Shown: piece by piece, positions 24,295-34,723 of the stretch | Layout of the letters: every line of letters begins with the position of its first letter | Numbering within the stretch: the stretch's first letter is position 1 | From: Daedaleopsis sinensis | Taxonomy: Eukaryota > Basidiomycota > Agaricomycetes > Polyporales > Polyporaceae | Direction of reading: 5' to 3' | Assembly: GCA_033807695.1 (NCBI GenBank) | Contig: CM066306.1 | Span: 4,216,001 to 4,280,000, forward strand | Length of the DNA stretch: 64,000 bases | Notes under the pieces: model-generated | What the model saw: the letters and a program-made list of their open reading frames with translations, nothing else | What the model was told of the DNA's origin: nothing | Databases searched by the model: none | Translations under genes and position numbers: made by a program

Positions 24295-26172
24295 ATGCGC
24301 GGCTTCTTCACCTCTGCTGCCGTCCTGAGCTCCTGCGCTCTCCTCTCACACGCCGCTTCGACGTCAACGGGCTCATCCAGTGCTTGACGAATACGCATCT
24401 TGACCCAGTCTCGGCCAAAAGCGCTCTGTACGCGCAAGATGCCGCCGCCTTCAACTCCCGGTACGTGTTCATCGAATGTTCTCCCTGCGCTGCGCGTGAG
24501 TCTGTTTCAACTCACCTACTGTGAATCCTGCAGCTTGAAGTGGAAGCCGGCTGCGATTGTCTACCCACAGGACGCTAACGGCGTAGCGGCTGCTGTGAAG
24601 TGCGGGGCAGCGCACAATGTCAAAGTGAACGCACGGGGCGGCGGACACTCATGTAAGTATCAGAAAATGCTGACTACCACCTTGAATACTAAGCTCTTAG
24701 TGATTGACCAGACGCTGCCCACGGCCTGGGAGGCGAAGATGGACACTTGGTCGTCAGCCTCGACAACCTCCGCCACCTGTCGTTGAGTGGCACCAACGCG
24801 ATCATTGGAGCGGGAAACCGCCTCGGCGACGTCGCCCTCTACCTTTGGAACAACGGTCCGTATCTCCGCTCTCCCTTGCTCATCCCCGTACTCACCTCTT
24901 GCTCGCATCCGCAGGCAAGCGTGCGATGGCGCACGGAACATGCCCCTTCGTCGGCATCGGCGGACACGCCGGCCAAGGCGGCTTCGGACCCGCCTCGCGC
25001 TTCTTCGGGCTGCTCGCGGACCAAGTGGTCGGCATGGACATCGTGCTCGCGAACGGCACGCTCGTCAGCGCGTCCGTGACGGAGCACCAGGACCTCTTCT
25101 GGGCCGTACGCGGCGCGGGCGCGAGCTTTGGGATCATCACCTCGTTCACGACCGTCACGCAGCCCGCGCCGGACTCGTTCGCGTTTGAGTACACGTTCCC
25201 GAACTTCACCGCGGCGGAGGCGAGCAGGGGCCTCCGCGCGTGGCAGCAGTTCTCGGGCGACAAGAAGCAACCGCTGGACCAGCGGCTCGGGCTCGAGCTT
25301 CACGTCGTCTCGGGCGGGAAGAACGGCGCTGTGTTCTCCATCAAGGGCGCGTTCTGTGAGTGCATGCGCGCGTCATCCGTCTGGTCGGATCGTGCTGACC
25401 CCTTCTGGTGCTGGCGTTGCAGACAACGCGGACGAAGCGCTGGCGAAGACCACGATGGCGCCCCTGCTGAAGGAGCTAGACTTGGCATACACCATTACGT
25501 CCACCAAGCAGAACTGGATAGAGAGTGTGCTCGCCACGGCGGGCGACTCGGCGCACACCATCGCCGAGCTGAACACGAAGGGCCGGAAGGACACGCCCGA
25601 CCACTTCTTCGCGACGTCGACGTTCGTCAGCCAGCGCGAGCCGCTCGGCGCGCGGTCCGCTGATGCGCTGATGAACTATCTGTACGGTCTTGGAGAAAAG
25701 TCCAAGGTCCAGTGGTTTGTCTTCATGTAAGTAGCCGCCGCGGTCTCGCTGTAGAGTGAGGCTAATTGTTCACGCAGGGACCTGTACGGCGGCGGAAACT
25801 CTGCGGTGACGAGCCGCGCGGCGGACTTCAACGCGTTCGATGCTCGCGACGCGCTATACTCGATCCAGTACTACGGCACCATCCCGGACACCGTTACGCC
25901 CGCCGACGGCGTGAAGTGCATCCAAGGCATGAAGGACGCCGTAGAGAAGAATCAGCCACGGACCACGTTCAAGGAGTATGGTGCGTCTCATCTGCGCGCT
26001 ATCTCGTACTGCCGCTGTCTCATTACGGTGTACCGCAGTGAACTACATCGACACGACGTACTCGCGTGCTGTCGCGCACAAGAAGTACTACCCGACGCAC
26101 ACTCGGCGCCTCACGCAGCTCAAGGAGCTGTACGATCCGAAACGCGTCATCCATCATCCAAACGATTTCTAG
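24295..26172 (+). CDS. Secreted FAD-linked oxidase (GOOX/BBE type), paralog D, frameshift in exon 1
   Basis: The seven exons align with the other paralogs (24295-24460, 24534-24652, 24712-24855, 24915-25355, 25423-25726, 25778-25980, 26039-26172) but sum to 1,511 nt, one base short of a whole number of codons. The ATG frame gives a signal peptide (MRGFFTSAAVLSSCALLSHA) and then stops at 24385-24387. The family sequence GLIQCLTNTHLDPVS continues in another frame. The break lies between about 24353 and 24385. Everything after it is intact, including [33 protein letters not shown] and a BBE domain ending YDPKRVIHHPNDF. The donor of intron 3 is GTCCGT, weaker than in the paralogs. This is either a young pseudogene or a one-base sequencing error; the clean remainder makes the error explanation serious. 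Confidence 0.85.
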
Positions 26173-26452
26173 ACGATAGGCGGTATTCGGGTTCTGCGGG
26201 TATTATGCGTCTCAAACATCTACATCGGTGGTCGGGTTGCGGGTATTATGCGTCTCCAACATCTACAACGGGCGGGCATGCTCTCAGCAAACTTGCGGCA
26301 CGGTATTTCGACTTATATGCGATCTGCACTTATACTTAGACTGGCGTCGGGCCAAGCGTCGAACACTTTGTCTCACATTAACTTATTACATTCACTTTAG
26401 ACTTGGTTGCAATAATATCCGCTACACTTCTTGCTCAATTCCCTCTGCAGGC

Positions 26453-27087
26453 TCATGCCCCGCCGCTCGAAGCCAGCTCCCGAAGCTTCTTCTCCTCGTT
26501 AGAGATGATGAACGAGAGAAGAACAGCGTCAAGGAAGGGCACGACCTCTGAGCCGATGTCGATGCTCATGTCGCCGTGACGGGACAAGAGCTTGCAAGAT
26601 ACATGGACCTCAGCTGCTAACGCTTTAGAGTCCTTTTCGACAAGCTGTGAAGCATCAAGGAGTGAGGAGAGGTCAATGACTACGGTGCCTGTAGTAGTAC
26701 TGACCCTAAATCCATTGGAGGACCATTTCTCCTTCCACACATAAGTCTTCCCGTTCAAGGCCGGGATCATTCTGGAGCTTTAGACGCATACAAACGGGTA
26801 TGAGTTTCGCGTATCCAGTGGGACAGACAGCAATGCGGTGCATACGTGGACAGGACATGCTTCTTCGGGAACCACTCGTTCACCTTCTTCGTCTCGCCGT
26901 GGAAGGTGACCTTCGTCTGTCCCCACCCTCCCTCGCAAACGGCTACGATGTTCTGGTGCCCGTCTCGAATGGTCGTCTTGGGGAACCCGAGCTTAGTCGG
27001 GGTGGTGACGTCAAAAAGAAGCTGTCCGGTCGAGCTGTCGACGATGGTCGAGTTGGCGGTGTCTCCAGACGTGAAGGTGACGTTCAT
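26453..27087 (-). CDS. DUF6593 domain protein
   Basis: Two exons (26846-27087, 26453-26777) sum to 567 nt, or 188 residues. The start is the ATG at 27087 rather than the longer open frame upstream, because MNVTFTSGDTANSTIVDSST is the usual beginning of DUF6593 proteins and a TATATAAAA element lies about 60 bp upstream. The domain continues with TTIRDGHQNIVAVCEGG, VTFHGETKKVNEWFPKK, ALNGKTYVWKEKW and a hydrophobic end DAVLLSFIISNEEKKLRE, as expected for this family of small basidiomycete proteins of unknown function. The intron GTATGC...AAAG joins STY to the next exon without breaking the frame. No signal peptide or catalytic motif is seen. Confidence 0.85.
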
Positions 27088-27144
27088 GGTGCAGTGAGTG
27101 ATCTGATGATATGAGTAAGAAGAGTGATGGTGATATAGAGGCCA

Positions 27145-27153
27145 TTTTATATA
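27145..27153 (-). promoter_or_regulatory. TATA box of the DUF6593 gene
   Basis: TATATAAAA on the minus strand, about 60 bp upstream of the chosen ATG at 27087. It supports that start over the upstream in-frame Met at 27240. Confidence 0.5.
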
Positions 27154-27650
27154 CATTAGCGTGACCATGTGGGCAAGGTTTACCCCGCCTCGTTGAAGAG
27201 TGTGGCAGAGCTGCCACTGGCGACGCGGGGTAGCGTCCATGAGTCACTCCGAAATATCGGAGACTTCGAGCGCGTGTGGCAGTACCGTAGCAGTGACAAT
27301 TCGCCCTGCATACTTCCGAAGTGGATCTGAAGTTCTCAGAGATAACGACCTATCGGAAGACCTCACAAGTGGTGTAAGCGTGCGCGTTGAACGTACGGGA
27401 GACTCAGTACTCAGGCATCGGGGTCAGCGAGGACCTCGGACGAGCGCTATGAAGCCCATCACATGACCGTGATGAAGCGTGACGTCATAGCCGATGCACC
27501 AGCTCTGAGCTCACTCGTCGGAGTCGTTTCTGTGGAGGGTTTTCCGGAATCCGGATGCACTCATAGCCATGCTCGACGTCCCTGTCTTCCGCCTCTCTTC
27601 CTCCTTATTCCCTCTCGACGACATATCTGGGCTAGGATAACAGACTCGCG

Positions 27651-30600
27651 ATGGGCTACTGCTTCTCCTGCTGCAGACGTACTTCGAACGCTGATGACGA
27701 CCGCGAACCTCTCCTTCCGCAACATCGCTACGACTCTCGAATCCCCTCTCGCTCGGCTGACCCTCTCCCACCTCCCCGCACTCTGCTTGACAAGGTTGCG
27801 GACGTCGTTGCTGCGGTACATGCTGGCAAGCTTCCGTCGCAAGAGCAAGTGAGCCATGCGCTGAGGCAGGCGCTGAGTTCGGAGACATTCCAACTCGACG
27901 GCCAGGCAACACGCGACGACGATGTACTCGCCAGCGGGACAGACTATGTAGAAGATGAGGAAGAGCTTGGAGAGGCTGGGAAGAGGGTTCTGCTGGCCGC
28001 ACGGCAGGCCTGCCAGGCTGTTCTAGAGTTTGGGATGCAAAAGAACGGTGAGTACTTGAGCTTGAGCTATGACCCTCCTCGCGTAACGAGCCTGGCCTCG
28101 TAACACCCTGGCATTTTCATCGTCTCTGTCCGGCTCAGGAACCTGCGATAACGAGCTAGGCCGGGGAAGAGACGCCTTTGCAGGTCGAAGTATCCCCTGA
28201 TTTTCGTGCAGTGCTAGTGACAACATTCACTTCGAGGCTTGAGCTATCTTCTTGACATGCTTGGTGACGACAACGTGGTCTTCAGAGATGCTCAGAATAC
28301 GACACAGGCTACGGCTGGAATCCTGTGAGTCCCGACCCCGACTGGTGGATGAATGCGAGGCACAGCTGCCTCGTAACTTGCGGTTTTGGGGATGTCTCTG
28401 CCTCGGTCTAGACGAGTCTTGAGAAGCGTTTGTTTGATCGTCTGATGCCAGAATTTGCTATAGCTATAGTACTAATGGATGCGGTTAGATGATGACAGGG
28501 TTCAAGACCTCGTTTATCAGCTACGAAGGATACCTTCCTCACCCTTGCGTGCCGATGTTGCGGTAGAGACTACCCAACAGGGCGCACTGGACATTAACGC
28601 AGTCGGTAAGTGCCTGTTGTACTGAAATACCTACGGAAAGATCACACAAATCTTCCAGCGCAAGAACTCCCCTCGCAGCAAGAGGTCGCATCAGACTCAG
28701 CCGCGCTGCTCCGCTCCGCATACACGCTCATATACATCCTTGCGACTTCGGCCGCCTTCCGCCTCATCCTCGCGGACATCCTCGTGATTGCGAGAGAAAC
28801 CGTTGCTGACGTGGCACTGCGTGTGGAGCAAGTCGCTGCCTTTGTCGGCAAAGCTGCCGAGGATGTAGAGACCACTGTTCGTCCAGGTGGAGGAACCATC
28901 GAAGATGTGACCGACCAGGCAAATGAACTCGCAGAGAAGGCAGTGAACGAAATGGCCGGGGATGGCGTTTCCGGTAAGCAAATTGCTGAGATGCGCGAGA
29001 AGGTACAGGAGCAGAGTCCAGAGGAGATGAAGGCAGTCGTACTCCGTCGTTTACAGGAAGTGCGCACATTGATCTTTCGCGTCTCGACTGATCGCTGACT
29101 ATGTCAATGTCGATACAGGCTATCGCTCGTGCACATAGACAACCGTCTTTCCAAGCTGCACTTCGCACCGTCATCGCGCTCACCCGTAAATATGCCGCGA
29201 AAGTCCGAGCGGCCGCGGCCGCCGCGTCTACCGCCGAAGCACCCTCTATTCAAGTCACGCCGGTCGTCTGGACAGACCCACCGCTCACCCGTGCGCTCGC
29301 CGATCTCAAGGCCATTCTGGAGCGCATCGCGTCCGGACGCTCGCTCGATCGTCTGATCGACGCGCTGAAAGCCGTCGTAGTTGACATCGTGGCAGTTCCA
29401 GTCGACGCACTGTCCGAGAGCCCCAATAAAGCTGCCCTGCGAGACTGGTTCGTGTCCCTCGGCGACTGGCTGGACAGGGCACTCGCCGACGCTGCGTATG
29501 CGACATCCCGTATCGGACAAGTGCGCCTCGACACGCTCTACCACGACGCTCGGCGGCTCGCGAACGACGCACTCTCCGATCCGGACTCGCACTGGGTGGA
29601 GCACGTCCGTACACTCATCGCCCAGGTGGACGCGTTCACATCGGCCCTGCAAGGGGACCGCGCGACGCAGAAGCTGGTGGCGGCTCTGTCGACCCTCGCT
29701 GCCGCTGTTACGGACGTGAGCTCTACGTTCGTCGCGACAGCCCCTGGCATTGCACGCGAGCGCACGGATCACGCGAAGCGCGAGGCCGTGAGGAGCGTGG
29801 TGATGTGGGTGGTGCCGAGGGTGCTGAGAGCGGTGGGCGCGATCCCGATGCCGCGCGTGGAGTTCGTCAATCCAGACGTCGAGGCGGCGGTCGATGCGCT
29901 CCTTCTGACTGCTCCGACGGGAGCGAGGGGCGCGCTGGGAGTGACTACGGGGCTCGTCCCGGATAGGATGAGGTTGGAGAGTTGGAACGAGGTCGTGGTC
30001 GAGGTCGAGAACGTCCCGACGTCGACCCGGGAAGCGGCGAGCAGGGGGAGTGCGTTGATCAGCATGGTCGCGGGGAGCGGGACAGATCGTGAGCACAGTA
30101 ATCCGAAGATCGCATCACCTACACGGACACGAACACGGACGGTGACGAAGACGAGCACGAAGACGCGCGCACGGGTGCACGTGGACGGCATACGGCTCTC
30201 CGCGCACGACGTTGCGTACTACGTCCTGTACAAGGGCGCACGGTGTCTCGGCATGCGCGTGCCGTGCACGGCGTACGAAGACGAGGGACTCGTGAGCGTC
30301 GACGTTGGCGATCCCTCCGGCGGCTTAGGTTTGGGCATGGGTACGGGCCTCAGCGTCGACGTCGAGCTCGAGTTCGACTCCGACTCCGAGTCGGGGCGCA
30401 GACAGGACGGGTGGACATGGGCGTCGCTGTTCGACTGGAGCACTCAGACCGCTCAAGCTCAGCCGCCAGAAGAGGCTGCGGACGCTCCGCTGTTCAGGGT
30501 GACGGGCGTGCACGTCGACGTCCCCAGGCTCGCCATCACCCTCGCACGGGAGCAGACACTGGCTCCTGAACGCGCTCCTCGTGCAGCCGCTCGCCGGCCC

Positions 30601-31243
30601 CGTCGCGCGCAAAGCCGTCGGATGGGTGCTGGAGAGCCAGATCCGCGCTCTGCTCGAGGGGACGGCTGCGTTTGGCGGGAGGGTGAGGAAGCGGGCAGGG
30701 GACAGGGCGACGCAGATGGATGGACCGGGGGTAGAGGACTGGTGGAACGCGGTCGCTGAGGAGATCGCTCGAACGTCGTCCGGGCAGCCCGAGGATGAAG
30801 ACGGTGGAGGCGATGGTGACTTGGTCGATGACGAGGACGAGGACGAGACCGCCCCGCTCGTTGAGACGCACACCCGTGCGACGGTGCAGGGGATCGTGCG
30901 GACGACGGTATCGCAGGCTTCTCCGGACGCCGAACCGGAGGAGAGTGTGCTCGCGGTCGGGATCGGGGCGCAAGTCCTCCCGGGCAAGGGCGGGCCGTAT
31001 GGCGCGACGTCAGCGTCCGGGTTCGCGGTCGAGGAGGTGGGCCTGCGTGCGCGGGAGGAGGCGCGGGAGGCGGTGGGGGACGTCGCTGCTGTCGAGGACG
31101 AGGTCGAGGAAGGGGTGCGGGAGGGTGTGGCGAAGGCTGTGGAGGTTAGGGAGGAGGTGCGGGACGCGGAGGCGAGAGGTGAGGTTAGGGAGAGGGTGGA
31201 GAGGCGGCGTCGGGGGTGGAGGAGCGAGGTGTTTGATCTGTGA
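27651..31243 (+). CDS. HAM1-like (DUF5923/HAM1_N) protein, with a +1 frameshift
   Basis: Exons 27651-28047, 28489-28605, 28659-29059 and 29119-31243 join in phase. The N-terminus MGYCFSCC has Gly2 followed by a Cys cluster, a likely myristoyl/palmitoyl membrane anchor. Then come REPLLPQH, RTLLDKVADVVAAVHAGKLP, AYTLIYILATSAAFRLILAD, VTDQANELAEKAVNEMAG and a long body. The order matches basidiomycete HAM1-type proteins, some of which are annotated as having a lipid-binding BPI-like fold. The exon sum is 3,040 nt, one base too many. The frame up to VHVDVPRLAITLARE must shift at about 30551-30560 to read WLLNALLVQPLAGPVARK and the Glu/Arg-rich C-terminus ending SEVFDL. The 441-nt first intron is long for this locus. 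The 3' end of this gene is duplicated at 34.2 kb. Confidence 0.72.
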
Positions 31244-31663
31244 GAGGTGAATCAGGCGGCTATAAATTGTCCTTCCGATTCAGCTTGAACATGTTCGCTG
31301 ACCCCGTCTAAGCTGTGTGACACAGGACCGAGAGGATGAGCTACAACGCTGTAAAGTGTCTGCTGCTATCCAGAAGAGCGAATGGATGGCGGCTGACCTA
31401 CTGACATGCCAGCCTACTGTCTGAAGCGACATAGAGAATCCTCATAGTCGTTGGCCGAAGTGAGGAAGAGCGGAAATGAGGAACGCGGTCATGGCATCAT
31501 TAGGTACATCGTATATGATATTGTAGCCGAGCAATCTTCTCTGTCCCAACCGTCGTAATCTTACATGTCCATCCCTCGGTGCTGCCTCATCGTATACCTG
31601 CCAGTCTGTTACGCAGCCCCTGCGGTTGCAGTTTAAATCAAGTAGTAGCCAAGCTTAGGCTCC
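31244..31663. other. Convergent intergenic gap
   Basis: About 420 bp between the stop of the HAM1-like gene (plus) and the stop of seven-TM copy 2 (minus). I see no gene or repeat. It probably holds both 3' UTRs. Confidence 0.4.
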
Positions 31664-33495
31664 TTACTCACTGATCAGATAGTCACCTCCGGTGGACACC
31701 CCAGGACCTGACTTCGTGTCGGAGTCTACCACGAGGGCTGATTCGGACCTCTTCCTGGTCGGATAGTCGGTCCCTTTATTTGCGAGGGTAAAATTGTTCG
31801 CGGAGGAGTTTGTTGACGGCATGGAGATATTGGAAATAGAGATGAATTCATCCAGGGTATCGAGGCGAATGCTCGGGAGCTGGATGCGAGGCGGAAGAGT
31901 GCGGAGACTGTGACCCTCATTGCTTGAATTGTGTGTGAAGCTGGTATTGCACTGTGATTTGTCGAGAGCGACCAGTAGAATGACAAGTGTCGGGTATATC
32001 CCCTATGGCGGGCCGTAGATGTACTCATGTCACTCGACAGAACTGAGACAGCCGAGTATACCACTTACAATCGTTGGGATGAGGGACCCCGAGATCACAT
32101 AGTAGAATATAAACGCCAGCTTAGCCTGAGTCTCAGTCACATGCGAGCCGGCGATGGCGGTGGTCGTAGATATCTGAAAGGTGACAACAAGTATCTGTGG
32201 ATCGCAGTCCAAGGATTCAGTAGACGTCGTGCTTAACATCCAGACTCGCAGGTCCGATATGTAGTGGCTTACCCATAGAACACAATAGAGGGTGCCTGAC
32301 TCGACGAGTAATATGAGGGTTTTCTCGGCCCTTGTCCCGGCAGAGCCGGTACGAAGAGTCTGTCTTAGCAATCTTCTGTGATACCTGTAGTTTTAAGTTA
32401 ACGGGAGCTTTGCATTAACCCAGAATGCGTGAAACGCATACCATGCTTTATATCCTATCAAGCTTGTGGCCGTCATATTTGTCACCAGAGATAATGTAGA
32501 CGTGGCGAGGCCCCATTGATCACCGATATATAGCGATCCACCAGACAGTGTCACAGAATTCGTCAGGCCTAGGGCAATAACTAGATCAGGTGGGTTACAA
32601 CCGTGAGTCGTCGCGACCACCCCTGTAACTGACGCCGAAATAGAACGATATCAGTGCTGACACAAGTATACGCATGAACGATACTCACTGAGTGTGGCTG
32701 AAAGAAGTATGCAGCATATCACACGTACTGGACGACAACCTGTCCAGAGCACCCACGCCCGCCACCAGACTATGGTATCACCAAGGGCCATCTAGACAAG
32801 AACGGTCAGTCCGGGAACATAAGCTCAGAAGTAGGGAGCTCCAGTGACCATACATTGATGGTAAGGCTCGCAGTCCCGACGCACTCTTGCATTGGACGTT
32901 TCCACCATGTGACCATATCGATAGCCGTAGTGTTTGAAGGTGATAAGTACGAAGTCGTACCGCCTGCTTCTGGGTACACGAGCGAAAGGGTGTCGCCTAG
33001 ACCCTTGACGGTTACAGCGCCGAAGAGACATCCGTTCAACAGCGACTGGAGTTCGTGGAACATCTCCCAAACCGCGGTAACCCAGTAGGCGGTGGTGGAG
33101 ACATAGATTGCAGTGACTGCAAGAAGCATAACCACTTTGGGGGTCCTTCTGCGGCGATTCCGACTTTGGACACGAGCATTCAGCCCTTCAGGAGAAATGA
33201 AGCAGAGGTCACGCGTGGTAGGGGACGTACCATAGAATATAAACCGAAATGAGGGCAAGGATGGAATATATACCTGTATCAGGCTACGAATCGGCTGCGG
33301 TACCACAAAATAGACACAAATTGACGCACCAAAAAACGCGGTGGACACAATGACCTCGATGACTTGGTGAGTCACCATGGGTACATACGCAGAAGCTTCG
33401 AACGAGAGCAAGTTGCCTAGCGCTTTTATTGCGTCGTCGAGCGACTTGGCGACACTGGCCGGCAGTGTGTAGTTCAAGTCGGTGTCAGAGTCCAT
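31664..33495 (-). CDS. Seven-TM-like membrane protein, copy 2
   Basis: Starts MDSDTDLNYTLPASVAKSLD at 33495. The recognisable pieces in order are a first hydrophobic exon (VIEVIVSTAFFGASICVYFV), TPKVVMLLAVTAIYVSTTAY, the marker ECVGTASLTINV near 32870, ALGDTIVWWRAWVLW (about 32740-32790), GLATSTLSLVTNMTATSLIG (about 32460-32520), EKTLILLVESGTLYCVLWV (about 32270-32330), and GIYPTLVILLVALDKSQC (about 31950-32010). A polar Ser/Thr-rich tail follows and ends GDYLISE before TAA at 31664-31666. The motifs and their order match copies 1, 3 and 4. It converges on the HAM1-like gene. It is receptor-like in layout, with the function unknown. Splice sites were placed by motif, not verified one by one. 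Confidence 0.75.
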
Positions 33496-34198
33496 TTCGC
33501 AAGCGTGGTCACAAAAGGTTGTTTCTGCGGAATCATCGACCTCGCGGCGGGAATTATATGTGAGCAGTCATGGCGGTGCGCAGCAATCTCTCACAGTAGT
33601 ATTAGGCTTTCTCGGAGTATCCGTAGATGTGTGGTCTAACCCGACAGAACGCAGCGTCAAACTTGACACCTTCCAGTCATGGAAAAACAGCGCGTCGGTA
33701 GAGCTGTAGTGGAGCTGGAGGTGCGTTTACACAGGAATTGGTGCTTCGAAAGAGGTGACAGAATTAGAAGCACCGGCGTCGTAGCACAGCCTTAGTGATG
33801 CATCGACTAATTAGTACAGCGAGAAGTGATACAGTGACAAAAGGGCCGTGGTGCACGGCACACTCATTACTAGCAGCGAGGCATACGACACCATCTAAGT
33901 AGCGGTTCTTGTCAGTCTCGCGAGCCAGGTTCGGGAGCAGGAATGACAGATCTACTATCATTCTCCATCGAGTGCGATAGAGAGAGCGATGAGCACGTAT
34001 GGACGTGTAAGGTGTTAGAAGCTCCAGTCAGCAACCGTCGGTAGAGAGACAGCGAAGAAGCACTCAATGACAAGGACGCCATTGCTTCCTTAACAGAGAA
34101 GTTGCCGAGCAACAACGAAGAACAGCATGAGAATGTTGAGCGGCTCGAACAGCAGTGTGACCAGGTTCTCCTTCGGGCCCCGTTCAACGTCCGGGAAA
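33496..34198. other. Intergenic region upstream of seven-TM copy 2
   Basis: No convincing exon. It includes the presumed promoter of copy 2 (no clear TATA seen) and leads into the decayed HAM1-like tail. Confidence 0.35.
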
Positions 34199-34440
34199 CA
34201 GGAGGCCATAGAGTAACCTCCGAACTCGCCTCCGCATTCGCAGTGGACGACAGAGGGTGCGCGGGAGAAGGCGCGGGAGAAGGCGGAGGGACGTCGCTGT
34301 TATCGAGGAGGAGGTTGAGGAAGGGGGTCTGAGAGGGTGGGACAAAAGCTATGGAGCTTGTGAGGAGGCGCGGGAGATACGCTTAGGGACGGCGTAGAGG
34401 CGGCGCCGAGGGTGCATGTTTGATTTATGATGTCTGAATA
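34199..34440 (+). pseudogene. Decayed duplicate of the HAM1-like gene 3' end
   Basis: This stretch aligns base by base with the last 220 bp or so of the HAM1-like gene (31020-31250). Shared blocks include TGCGCGGGAG, GGGACGTCGCTG, TCGAGGA, GAGGAAGGGG and GAGGCGGCG, ending in a related TGTTTGAT(C/T)T just before the stop. It has lost the frame (an internal TGA follows GGGGGTC, and there are several small indels) and has no 5' part, so it is a remnant and not a gene. It lies 284 bp from the stop of seven-TM copy 3, the same convergent arrangement as the intact tail has with copy 2. Confidence 0.75.
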
Positions 34441-34723
34441 AGCTACATACTGGAGCCGAGGATGATGCAGTAGTAAATATAGCAGAGATGTATTTACTCG
34501 TATTCGTACAGCTACACCGGGGAGCTGCAGCAGCATCAATGTGGTAGTGCAAGGGTATCGTGGCCGATCGGTTCAATCCTATACATTCCCTCGCCTAACA
34601 AGTCATATCGAAAAGTGCATCATCAGAATATTCGTTGCAGAGTGTTCGTTCCACCCTCTATAACCGACTCATCAGCTTATTTCTTTAAGAACCGTGGAGC
34701 AGCTACTGACCGTCATCGACGAG

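Noticed and set aside
27087..27240. Longer N-terminus for the DUF6593 protein
   Set aside because: The extension has no family similarity and contains the TATA element.
29104..30096. 330-residue open frame on the minus strand
   Set aside because: Antisense shadow of the HAM1-like gene; Arg/His-rich with no family-like motif.
34102..34332. Independent small gene at the HAM1-like remnant
   Set aside because: Its similarity to the HAM1-like 3' end crosses frames and lacks a conserved start, so it is a decayed duplicate.
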